NCBI GenBank assembly: GCA_963815475.1
Contig: CAWFHD010000003.1
Coordinates: forward strand, 5,766,001-5,830,000
Origin: Sulfopaludibacter sp963815475
Lineage (GTDB): Bacteria > Acidobacteriota > Terriglobia > Bryobacterales > Bryobacteraceae
Direction: 5' to 3'
Length of the DNA: 64,000 nucleotides
The translations under genes were made by a program, and so were the position numbers. Positions 17,546-24,965 of this stretch are shown here, one piece after another; within the stretch, counting starts at the first letter, position 1; each line of letters starts with the position of its first letter. The notes beneath the pieces are model-generated. The model did no database searches, had not been told where the DNA came from, and worked only from the letters and a program-made list of their open reading frames with translations.

Positions 17546-17569
17546 CTTTGGCCTTTGCGCCTTTGCGCC
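17546..17569. repeat. CTTTGCGCC-type short repeat at convergent junction
   Basis: The bases ctttggcctttgcgcctttg and the following four form two and a half units of a CTTTGCGCC-like repeat in the 91-bp gap between pgl and the opposing CNNM-type gene. It resembles the repeats that bracket the GxxExxY gene at 27550-28010, so it may be a solitary copy of the same family. Confidence 0.45.
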
Positions 17570-17572
17570 CAG

Positions 17573-18898
17573 TTACGCCGCCACCTTTTCGATCTTCACC
17601 TTGGCGATCCGGTTCCGTTCCATTTCGAGCACCGTATATCGCCGTCCCGCGTACTCCACCGAGTTGCCGGCATGAGGAATCTCTCCCAGTTTAAAGAGCA
17701 GGAATCCTGCGAGAGTTTCGAAACCGGCGTCGGTGGGAATCTCGATTCCAAACTCGCTTTCCAGGTCGCGGATGCGAGTGCTGCCCTCCAGTTCCACCTC
17801 GTCGGTCTCCACCGAAGGGCGCACGCTTTTTTCGTCGTGCTCGTCCTCAATGCGGCCCACCAACTGCTCCAGCACATCTTCCACCGTAACCATTCCAACA
17901 ATGGTGCCGAATTCATCCACCACCATCGCCATGTGCGAGCGTCCCTGCCGAAACTCGGCCAGCATCTGCGAGAGCGGTTTGGTCTCCGGCACCACCAGGT
18001 GCGGCCGCAGCAGGCGTCGGATTTGAAATGACCGATTGGACTTGCCCGTGCGAATAGCGTGGCGGCGCTCCTCCCAAACCGGCAGCAGATCCTTGTAATG
18101 CAAAATGCCGATGATTTTTTGCGGGCTGTCTTCATACACCGGCAGCCGCGAATGGCGCTCCTGGTTCATCGTGTGCAGCACTTCGTCCAGCGTGGCCTCG
18201 GCCGGGATCGACACAATATCGTTGCGCGGCACCATGATCTCGCGCACGGCAACGTGATCCAGGTCCAGCACGCGATGGATCATGTCCTCCTGCTCTTCCG
18301 GCAGGTACCCCAAACCGCGGCTGGAACTGACGATGAGTTTCAATTCCTCCGCCGAATGCCCGCCGCCGTGCGCGGAGGCGCGCAAATGCAGGGCATGCGT
18401 CAGTGCCGCCGCTGAGTTCTCAATAGTGATGACGAACGGCGCCGAGATTCGGTAGAAAACCAGCAGCGCGGGCGCCACCAGCACTGCCAGCCGATCGGCT
18501 TTGGCGATGGCAAGGTTTTTCGGAACCACTTCTCCCAGCACCACGTGAAAATAGCTGATAGTCAGGAAGGCCAGCACGAAACAAAAGCCGCGCAACACTC
18601 CTGGTGGCGCGAAAGTCAGTGGGTGAAAAAGTGTGGTGAGGACGCGATACAGCGTATCTTCGCCCGCCCATCCGAGTCCCAGGCTGGCCAGCGTCACACC
18701 CACCTGAGTCACCGATAGCAGCCGTCCCGGATTGGAAAGAAGGTTGAGTGCAGCTTGTGCGCCCGCCACTCCTTCCACGGCCATCTGCCGCAAGCGGGAG
18801 TGGCGGACCGAGAGGAGCGCCACCTCGGCCCCCGCAAAGAATCCATTAATCGCAATCAGCAGCACTACCAGCAGAATGCGAAATAGAGAATCGGTCAC
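17573..18898 (-). CDS. CNNM/CorC-HlyC family membrane protein with CBS pair
   Basis: 441 residues with the family order: a CNNM (DUF21) transmembrane domain with three or four spans (residues 1-190, including FRILLVVLLIAINGFFAGAE), a pair of CBS domains (about 210-335, VREIMVPRNDIVSIP and SHMAMVVDEFGTIVGMVT), and a C-terminal CorC/HlyC domain (about 350-435). Homologues take part in magnesium or cobalt efflux and were once labelled hemolysins; export of Mg2+ is likely but the ion is not shown by sequence. The CBS pair should bind a nucleotide. It stands alone, convergent with the pgl operon. Confidence 0.92.
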   Translation of the reverse strand: MTDSLFRILLVVLLIAINGFFAGAEVALLSVRHSRLRQMAVEGVAGAQAALNLLSNPGRLLSVTQVGVTLASLGLGWAGEDTLYRVLTTLFHPLTFAPPGVLRGFCFVLAFLTISYFHVVLGEVVPKNLAIAKADRLAVLVAPALLVFYRISAPFVITIENSAAALTHALHLRASAHGGGHSAEELKLIVSSSRGLGYLPEEQEDMIHRVLDLDHVAVREIMVPRNDIVSIPAEATLDEVLHTMNQERHSRLPVYEDSPQKIIGILHYKDLLPVWEERRHAIRTGKSNRSFQIRRLLRPHLVVPETKPLSQMLAEFRQGRSHMAMVVDEFGTIVGMVTVEDVLEQLVGRIEDEHDEKSVRPSVETDEVELEGSTRIRDLESEFGIEIPTDAGFETLAGFLLFKLGEIPHAGNSVEYAGRRYTVLEMERNRIAKVKIEKVAA

Positions 18899-19205
18899 GG
18901 GTCCAGAAAAATTCTATCGGGCGAAATAACCAAATCGCATGTGGCGCGTCTTATCTAGTAACCAACTAACTCCGTTACGTAGGTGGGCGCCTCCCAAAGT
19001 ATCCCCGGGGGGCGTCCATTTTTTAAACTGCCCCATTGTAAACTAGAAAACTGTTTTTGGGTAGAGATTTGTAATTCTGGAACTCCCGCGGCGTGCTGCT
19101 AGCCGGCAAAGTGCGGAAACGACCCAGTCCAGCAACGCCTCTTTTCCTTCCCGTCGTTTCCTTTCGGTCCCCCACCTTCGTTATGATTGGAATTCGCCCT
19201 TCGCG
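18899..19205. other. 307-bp divergent intergenic region
   Basis: The space between the divergent CNNM-type gene and the penicillin-acylase-type gene. It is more AT-rich in its middle (18980-19080) than the flanking genes and should hold promoters for both. TATGAT at 19182-19187, 18 bp before the acylase start, is a plausible -10. I see an inverted pair gtaac/gttac around 18960-18978 and a C/G-run block near 19000-19015, but no coding potential on either strand beyond the antisense shadow of the acylase gene. Confidence 0.5.
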
Positions 19206-21452
19206 ATGAGCCATTCCGCATTCTCGCGCGTTATCAAATTTGTAAACATTACGATCGGGATCGTCGCCGCCCTCGTGCTGGCCCTGGTCTATTGGTTTGT
19301 CTGGCGACCCCTCCCGCAGCATTCGGGAGAGATCCAGGCCCCCGTTTCCGCCGCTACATCTGTAACTTTTGATGCGCGCGGCGAACCTCATATCCGTGCC
19401 GCCAGCCTGGAGGACGCTCTTTTTGTCCAAGGCTACCTCGCCGCGCAGGACCGCCTCTGGCAAATGGATGCCCTCCGCCGCTTTTCTTCCGGCGAACTCG
19501 CCGAGGTCCTGGGACCCAATCTGCTCGAGACGGATCGCGAATCGCGCAGCCTTCGCTTGCGCCGCATCGCCGAAGACGCATATCCCGTCCTGCCGGCCGC
19601 CGACCGCGCCGCCTTCGCCGCCTACACCGCCGGCGTGAATCTCTTCATCTCCACCCATCTGAACAACCTGCCAATTGAATTTACGCTTCTGCAATACCAG
19701 CCGCGCCCCTGGAGCGTCATCGATTCCACCTTGATCTGCTTACATATGTTTCGCGACCTCACCACTAACTGGAGGGACGAACTGATCAAGCGGAATCTGC
19801 TGGCGGGCGGTGACGCGGACAAAGTGAATTTCCTTTACCCAGTCCGCCTGGGAACTGAGCCGCTGCCCGGTTCCAACGCGTGGGCCATGTCCGGCAGCCA
19901 TACGGCATCGGGAAAGCCGCTGCTCTCCAATGACCCGCACCTCTCGCCGTCCCTACCCGGCATCTGGTGGACCGCGCACCTGCAAGCTCCCGGGCTCGAC
20001 GTCGCCGGCGTAGCGCTCCCCGGCGTTCCCGGCGTCGTGGTGGGACACAATCAACGCATTGCGTGGGGCATCACCAACCTGCATTACGACGTCCAGGATT
20101 TGTACATCGAGAAGCTCGACGAGCGCACCGGTCGCTACCTCTTTCGCAACCAGGTGGAGCAGGCCCGCGCCGAGCGCGAGTTGATCCGCGTGAAAGGTCA
20201 GAAGCCGGTGGAACTTACCGTCTGGGTGACGCGCCACGGCCCGCTGATCGTCACCGATGGAAACGATCGCCTGGCGCTGCATTGGGTGGCCGCCTTGCCG
20301 GGCATGATGCAGTATCCGTTCCTGGATATCGATCGCGCGAATAACTGGCAGGAGTTCACCACGGCCCTGGCGCGGTTTCCCGGACCGGGCTCCAATTTTG
20401 TGTATGCCGACGTGGATGGCAACATAGGCTATCACGCCGCGGGCAAGCTTCCGATCCGCAGGAACTATCGCGGCGACCTGCCTGTGGACGGCTCGTCCGG
20501 CGATTTCGAATGGGACGGCTTCATCCCCTTCGAGGATCTGCCCAACGTCTTCAACCCGCCCAGCGGCATCATCGCCACGTCGAATCAGAATCCGTTTCCC
20601 GTCGATTATAAATACCCCGTGAACGGCTACTTCGCGCCGCCTGATCGCGCCATTCAGGTGCGCAGCCTGCTTTCGGCCCACAATGGCTGGCGCGCCGAAG
20701 ACATGCTGGCGGTGCAGCGCGATGTGTACTCGGCCTTCTTGAAGTTCATTGCGCAGCAGACCGTGGCGGCCTACGAGAAGCGGCAATCCCAGAATCCGGG
20801 TCTCGATTCGGCGGTCGCGTTACTGCGCGCCTGGAATGGGCAGATGGAGATCCGCGAATCCGCGCCGTTCTTGGCCACCCTCATCTTCCAGCACGTGCGG
20901 ACGTCCGCCGCGGAGATCGCCTCGCCCGGCAAGAGCACCCTGTACGATCCGCCCATCGCCACGGCGGTCATCGAAAAGCTGCTGCGCGAACGCCCCGACG
21001 GCTGGTTCCGCGATTACGATTCCATGCTGCTGCGCGCGCTCGTAGACGCCGTCGACGAGGGCAGCCGCATACAAGGCCGCGATCCGAAGCGCTGGCAGTA
21101 CGGAGCGTTCTCCCGCATCGCCATTAATCATCCTGTGATGCACACCGTCACGTCGAGCCGGTACGTGTCATGGATTCCGGGCGCCGCCAACTATTTCGAT
21201 ATCGGGCCGCTTCCCATCAGCGGTTCGCCCACTTCGGTCAAGCAGATCACTCCGAAACTGGCGCCATCCATGCGCATGGATGCCGATCTCGCCGATTGGG
21301 ACCGATCGCTGCTCAACGTGCAAATCGGTGAGTCGGGCCAGATCTTCTCCAGCCACTACCGCGATCAGTGGCAGGCCTGGTACAACGGCACAAGCTTCCC
21401 CATGCTGTTCAAAACCGTCGACGCCAAGAGCACCCTGCTGTTTGAAAAGTAG
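19206..21452 (+). CDS. Penicillin acylase family (S45) Ntn hydrolase
   Basis: 748 residues. The N-terminus has a hydrophobic span (IGIVAALVLALVYWFVW), so the protein is exported or anchored. The alpha chain region includes FVQGYLAAQDRLWQMD near residue 74. Autocleavage would expose Ser223 in PGSNAWAMSG, the nucleophile at the start of the beta chain, followed by SGKPLLSNDPHL, the Asn-containing GITNLHYDVQDLY and a calcium-binding-like region. Family members hydrolyse amide bonds of beta-lactams, acyl-homoserine lactones or other acylated amines; the true substrate is unknown. Quorum-signal degradation is one possibility. It is monocistronic and ends in a strong hairpin. Confidence 0.92.
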   Translation: MSHSAFSRVIKFVNITIGIVAALVLALVYWFVWRPLPQHSGEIQAPVSAATSVTFDARGEPHIRAASLEDALFVQGYLAAQDRLWQMDALRRFSSGELAEVLGPNLLETDRESRSLRLRRIAEDAYPVLPAADRAAFAAYTAGVNLFISTHLNNLPIEFTLLQYQPRPWSVIDSTLICLHMFRDLTTNWRDELIKRNLLAGGDADKVNFLYPVRLGTEPLPGSNAWAMSGSHTASGKPLLSNDPHLSPSLPGIWWTAHLQAPGLDVAGVALPGVPGVVVGHNQRIAWGITNLHYDVQDLYIEKLDERTGRYLFRNQVEQARAERELIRVKGQKPVELTVWVTRHGPLIVTDGNDRLALHWVAALPGMMQYPFLDIDRANNWQEFTTALARFPGPGSNFVYADVDGNIGYHAAGKLPIRRNYRGDLPVDGSSGDFEWDGFIPFEDLPNVFNPPSGIIATSNQNPFPVDYKYPVNGYFAPPDRAIQVRSLLSAHNGWRAEDMLAVQRDVYSAFLKFIAQQTVAAYEKRQSQNPGLDSAVALLRAWNGQMEIRESAPFLATLIFQHVRTSAAEIASPGKSTLYDPPIATAVIEKLLRERPDGWFRDYDSMLLRALVDAVDEGSRIQGRDPKRWQYGAFSRIAINHPVMHTVTSSRYVSWIPGAANYFDIGPLPISGSPTSVKQITPKLAPSMRMDADLADWDRSLLNVQIGESGQIFSSHYRDQWQAWYNGTSFPMLFKTVDAKSTLLFEK

Positions 21453-21779
21453 TGGGGCCGGTGGTCGAAGCCACCGGCAGCGTCTCTGACCGATCATGAG
21501 CCCTCGCCATAAATGTTGGCGATCACCGCAGGAATGGCAGCAACGCCAACAGGGTGAAGGGTGACTATTTTCCACCCGAAGAAGGCTGGAACAAGCTTCG
21601 ATGCGATGATTCACGCCATCCCATCCGGCCAGCTCAAACAGAAGGCCAGCCCATGAAAACAGCACAGCAAAGTGCGCATGGGTAACAGTCTACTGCGTCA
21701 CTATCGTGCGCACATAACGAACACGCCATTGAGTACTATTGGCTGGTCTCACTTGGCGCCCATGATACGATGAATACTT
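21453..21779. other. 327-bp intergenic region before the SRP RNA
   Basis: This stretch starts with the hairpin annotated separately and has a second stem TCGCCA at 21504-21509 with TGGCGA at 21517-21522. No open frame here looks coding. The last 60 bp must contain the promoter for the SRP RNA; TACGAT at 21766-21771 is the best -10 candidate, but no -35 at proper spacing is clear. Confidence 0.45.
21457..21478 (+). terminator. Hairpin after the penicillin acylase gene
   Basis: A perfect 8-bp stem (GCCGGTGG 21457-21464, six-base loop, CCACCGGC 21471-21478) begins five bases after the stop codon. It has no T-run after it, so it is a non-canonical terminator or an mRNA 3' stabiliser. Confidence 0.5.
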
Positions 21780-21886
21780 GTCAGGTCTCGGGCTCCGTGC
21801 AACGGACGGCTGCAAACCCCGCCAGGTCCGGAAGGAAGCAACGGTAGTGGTGCGGTTCGTGTGCCGCGGATTACCCGGGGCCTGGC
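21780..21886 (+). ncRNA. ffs: Bacterial small SRP RNA (4.5S type)
   Basis: About 107 nt. The conserved SRP apical domain is present as caggtccggaaggaagca (21823-21840), which is the GGAA tetraloop and symmetric-loop region that binds Ffh. The two ends pair perfectly over 11 bp (21782-21792 with 21874-21884, allowing G-U pairs), as expected for the closing helix of the short, Alu-less bacterial form. It works with Ffh in co-translational targeting of membrane proteins. A gene order of SRP RNA, dnaX, ybaB, recR is common in bacteria and supports the call. The dnaX start lies 35 bp past its 3' end, and a short hairpin (CTCCG/CGGAG, 21892-21906) between them may end the RNA. Confidence 0.95.
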
Positions 21887-21920
21887 ATATACTCCGCTTT
21901 ACGGAGCGACCCTCCGCCCC

Positions 21921-23537
21921 ATGTACCAGGTAATCGCACGCAAATACCGGCCGCAATCGTTTCAGGACGTGGTGAATCAGGAGCACGTCAAGACCACGAT
22001 TGAGAATGCCATCGCGCAGAATCGTATCGCACACGGATACATTTTTTCCGGCCAGCGCGGCACCGGCAAAACCACCATTGCACGCATCTTTGCGCGCTGC
22101 GTCAACTGCGTCAACGGCCCCACGGTCCACCCCTGCGGCGTCTGCGGAAATTGCCTGGAGGCATCGAGCGGCGGCGGCATGAACGTCATCGAAATCGACG
22201 CCGCCTCCAATCGCGGCATCAATGAGATGCGCGAACTGAACCAGAGTGTGCGGCAGCGGCCCGCCAGCGCACGCTACAAAGTTTTCATCATCGACGAAGC
22301 TCACCAGATCACCACCGACGCGTTCAACGCGCTCCTCAAGACCATCGAGGAGCCGCCTGAGTGGGTTATGTTTATTCTGTGCACCACGGAGGCGCACAAG
22401 ATCCCTGCCACCATCGCATCGCGCTGCCAGCATTTCAGTTTTCGCTCAGTGGATTTCGAAGATCTCACGGCGCGCATGGCATGGATCTGCAAAGAGGAAG
22501 GCATTGAAGCCGACGCGGAAGCGCTCGCCATCCTGGCCGCCGCCGGTGAAGGCAGCGTGCGCGATTCGCTTTCGGCGCTCGACCAGGCCATCGCATGCTG
22601 CGGCTCCAAGCTGAATGCTGCCGATGTGCGGGCGCTGCTGGGCGCGTTCTCCATCGAGTCGCTGGAAAAGGTAACGCAGGCGTTGGCGGAGAGCGATTCG
22701 CGCCAAATGTTGGAGGTGGTGGACGAACTGGAGCGCAACGGGCACAACCTGCAGCACTTCGCGCGCGAACTGGCGCGCTACTTCCGCAACCTGCTGGTAG
22801 CTCGAATCACTGGCGGGGAGAGCGCGCGGCTGATCGCTGCGTCGGCGGCGCAACGCGCCAGACTGGCGGAGATCGGCGGAAGGTTTTCGGAAGAGGACCT
22901 GACGCGCTACTTGCAACTGACGCTCGACCTCTTCAAAGATCTGCAAGTTTCTCTCCAGCCTCGCTTCCATCTGGAGATCGGACTGGTCCGCCTGGTGCAG
23001 GCAGGCAAACTGCTACCGATTGAAGAGGCGTTGGCGCAAATGGGTCAGGCGCCCGCGAGTGGCCCATCGAGTCCGGCCGCCCGCCCCGCGCAGGTCTCGG
23101 CGCCACCGAGCCGCTCCGATGCGCGCCCCTGCTCCACCACCGCCGGTTCGTACTGGACCCTCGCCTTTCGAACTCGACCGCGCGAAGAAGGCGGGAACGC
23201 GCCCACCCGAGCAATCGTCGGCAGGGAGCGGGGCCGCTCCGCAAATAGCGCCCCAGCCAATGGCAGTCGGCGATTGGCGGCAGAAGATTCACGCGGCGCT
23301 GATGGAACTCGGCATGCCATTCACGGCAGACGCGGTGGAGAATTCAAGCATTGCGGAAGCCAACGGCGAGTTGCAATTTACCGCCACCAAGGCCGATTCG
23401 CTTGCGCTCAGTCCGGACGATCTGAACAAGGCGATTCGGCAGATTGCCGGCCGTCCCATGCGAATCAAGGTGATTATTGGGGAAGCCGCCGCGCCGGCCG
23501 CGCCCATGGTGAAAATGAAGCCGCCGGCCGCCGATGA
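21921..23537 (+). CDS. dnaX: DNA polymerase III subunit gamma/tau, with probable frameshift
   Basis: The clamp-loader ATPase. From ATG 21921 the protein shows MYQVIARKYRPQSF, Walker A GQRGTGKTTIARIF (about residue 44), the zinc site with four Cys (CVNG..HPCGVCGNC), the DEAH box IIDEAHQIT and the sensor region LCTTEAHKIPATIASRC. After about residue 400 (near 23125) this frame turns into Arg/Gly-rich non-conserved sequence and ends at 23537. A different frame, one base further on, carries a good tau-type C-terminus to 23637, so a +1 shift is needed around 23110-23135 to make the full protein of about 572 residues. The zero-frame product is a gamma-like form with an extraneous tail. The preceding region from 21861 is not part of the protein. 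Confidence 0.9.
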   Translation: MYQVIARKYRPQSFQDVVNQEHVKTTIENAIAQNRIAHGYIFSGQRGTGKTTIARIFARCVNCVNGPTVHPCGVCGNCLEASSGGGMNVIEIDAASNRGINEMRELNQSVRQRPASARYKVFIIDEAHQITTDAFNALLKTIEEPPEWVMFILCTTEAHKIPATIASRCQHFSFRSVDFEDLTARMAWICKEEGIEADAEALAILAAAGEGSVRDSLSALDQAIACCGSKLNAADVRALLGAFSIESLEKVTQALAESDSRQMLEVVDELERNGHNLQHFARELARYFRNLLVARITGGESARLIAASAAQRARLAEIGGRFSEEDLTRYLQLTLDLFKDLQVSLQPRFHLEIGLVRLVQAGKLLPIEEALAQMGQAPASGPSSPAARPAQVSAPPSRSDARPCSTTAGSYWTLAFRTRPREEGGNAPTRAIVGRERGRSANSAPANGSRRLAAEDSRGADGTRHAIHGRRGGEFKHCGSQRRVAIYRHQGRFACAQSGRSEQGDSADCRPSHANQGDYWGSRRAGRAHGENEAAGRR

Positions 23538-23637
23538 GGACGAAGTGGCGAAGCGTGCGCTGGACAATCCGGAAGTGCAGCGTTTCCGCGAAGTGTTCGG
23601 CGGGGAAGTGCGCAAAGTTCGAAACCTTAAGGAGTAG
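23128..23637 (+). other. Displaced C-terminal coding segment of dnaX in the +1 frame
   Basis: This frame encodes PSPFELDRAKK, then a globular region (MAVGDWRQKIHAALMELGM to RIKVIIGE) and the ending VQRFREVFGGEVRKVRNLKE, which looks like the tau C-terminal domain, followed by the ribosome binding site of the next gene. The first half of the frame upstream of about 23115 is Arg-rich nonsense, so the two frames trade coding quality within a Pro/Ala-rich linker. Either a base is missing or extra in the sequence, or the cell shifts frame here as E. coli does in dnaX, although E. coli uses a -1 shift on an A-rich slippery site that is absent here. Confidence 0.7.
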
Positions 23638-23641
23638 CAAC

Positions 23642-23950
23642 GTGAAACTACCCGGAAACATGCAGCAAATGATGCGCCAGGCGCAGCAGATGCAGGAAAA
23701 ACTCCAGCAGGATATCGCCCTCATCAAGGTGGAAGCCTCGGCGGGCGGCGGCATGGTCACCGTCACCATGGATGGCCAGAAGAACCTGCTTTCGGTGAAG
23801 ATTGAGCCCGATGTGGCGGGGGACGTGGAGATGCTCCAGGACATGGTCCTGGCCGCGCACAGCGAAGCCATCAAGAAAGTGGAAGACGAAACCAAGCAAA
23901 AAATGAGCGGGATGCTGGGAGGGATGGGCCTGCCGCCGGGCTTGTTCTAG
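23642..23950 (+). CDS. YbaB/EbfC family nucleoid-associated protein
   Basis: 102 residues from GTG 23642, preceded by a strong AAGGAG at 23629-23634. The N-terminal helix (NMQQMMRQAQQMQEKLQQD) and core (VEASAGGGMVTVTMDGQ, SVKIEPD) match the family, and the C-terminus is the usual Met/Gly-rich tail (MSGMLGGMGLPPGLF). Members form tweezer-like dimers that bind DNA. Sitting between dnaX and recR is its conserved location. Five bases separate it from the corrected dnaX stop. Confidence 0.95.
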   Translation: MKLPGNMQQMMRQAQQMQEKLQQDIALIKVEASAGGGMVTVTMDGQKNLLSVKIEPDVAGDVEMLQDMVLAAHSEAIKKVEDETKQKMSGMLGGMGLPPGLF

Positions 23951-23989
23951 CGGAGCCCGTGGGCCTGCCACCGGCCAATATTTCTCACC

Positions 23990-24589
23990 ATGCCCGATTT
24001 CGCCGAACCCCTCGCACGCCTGATCAACGAATTCAAACGCCTGCCCGGAGTCGGCCAAAAGTCGGCGCAGCGCTTCGCGTTCCACGTTCTGCGAAGCACT
24101 CGCGACGATGCCGGCCACCTCTCGCAGGCCATCCTGGACGTCAAGGATAAGCTGGGCCTCTGCAGCGTCTGCAACAACATCAGCGATGGCGATCTGTGCC
24201 AGTTCTGCCGCGATCCCAATCGCGACCCCAAGGTGGTTTGCGTGGTGGAGGAAGCGCCGAATATCATCGGGATCGAAACCACGCGCCAGTTTGAGGGCCG
24301 CTACCATGTGCTGCACGGCTCGCTTTCGCCCTTGCGGGGAATCGGGCCCGACTCGCTCAAAATCAAGAATCTGGTGGAGCGCATCGGGAAGGGCGAGATC
24401 GAAGAGGTAATCGTGGCCACAAACCCGACGGTGGAAGGCGAGGCCACTGCCGTGTATCTGGCCCGCCTTTTGAAGCCCCTGGGAGTACGGGTTTCCCGGA
24501 TAGGCATGGGAGTACCAGTAGGCAGCGACCTGGAATTTGCCGACGAAGTCACCATTTCCAAGGCCATGGAAGGCCGCCGGCAAATGTAG
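23990..24589 (+). CDS. recR: Recombination protein RecR
   Basis: 199 residues, the standard length. It has the N-terminal helix-hairpin-helix (FKRLPGVGQKSAQRFAFH), the Cys4 zinc finger (CSVCNNISDGDLCQFC, residues 58-73), and a Toprim domain with VVEEAPNIIGIE and ATNPTVEGEATAVYLA. It acts with RecF/RecO to load RecA at single-strand gaps. It is the last gene of the dnaX-ybaB-recR group, starting 39 bp after ybaB. The next gene begins ten bases after its stop and may share the transcript. Confidence 0.97.
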   Translation: MPDFAEPLARLINEFKRLPGVGQKSAQRFAFHVLRSTRDDAGHLSQAILDVKDKLGLCSVCNNISDGDLCQFCRDPNRDPKVVCVVEEAPNIIGIETTRQFEGRYHVLHGSLSPLRGIGPDSLKIKNLVERIGKGEIEEVIVATNPTVEGEATAVYLARLLKPLGVRVSRIGMGVPVGSDLEFADEVTISKAMEGRRQM

Positions 24590-24599
24590 AATAGAAGAA

Positions 24600-24956
24600 A
24601 TGAACGCTGCCTTGGCCGTGGTTTTCCTTGCCTGCTCACTGTGCGCCGCCGATACCATTCCATCGGCCCAGGCAAAAGACCATGTCGGACAATCGGGTAC
24701 GGTGTGCGGCAAGGTGGTAACCACGCGATACCTGGACTCTTCCAATCGCAAGCCGACGTTTCTGAACTTCGACCAGCAATATCCAAACCATACTTTTACC
24801 GCTGTCATCTTCGGTGATCATCGCGCGAAATTCGGCAAGCCTGAAGAGGAGTATTTGCAGAAGAATGTGTGTGTCACGGGCGACATCAAGGACTACAATG
24901 GCAAACCACAGATGGAGCTAACGGATCCGAAGCAGATCCGTCTGGATGCCAGGTAG
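24600..24956 (+). CDS. Small exported OB-fold protein
   Basis: 118 residues with a short signal peptide (AVVFLACSLCAAD). The mature part fits a five-stranded OB fold of the kind annotated as nucleic-acid-binding OB or 'DNA-binding' in many bacteria: QSGTVCGKVV, PTFLNFDQQYPNHTFTAVIF, and KNVCVTGDIKDYNGKPQMEL. Two cysteines (in VCGK and VCVTG) may form a disulfide. Function is not established. AGAAG just before the ATG is a weak ribosome binding site. It follows recR by ten bases but looks unrelated to it. Confidence 0.85.
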   Translation: MNAALAVVFLACSLCAADTIPSAQAKDHVGQSGTVCGKVVTTRYLDSSNRKPTFLNFDQQYPNHTFTAVIFGDHRAKFGKPEEEYLQKNVCVTGDIKDYNGKPQMELTDPKQIRLDAR

Positions 24957-24965
24957 TTTCGCAAC

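Noticed and set aside
19023..19694. A 223-codon minus-strand frame crossing the acylase promoter region
   Set aside because: It is mostly antisense to the start of the penicillin acylase gene and has no ribosome binding site or family.
21861..21920. An N-terminal extension of dnaX starting inside the SRP RNA
   Set aside because: The extension overlaps the 3' end of the SRP RNA and has no similarity to DnaX, which begins at MYQVIARKYRP.
23100..23150. Programmed -1 frameshift in dnaX
   Set aside because: The frame change needed is +1 (or -2), and no A-rich slippery heptamer is present, so the E. coli mechanism does not apply.
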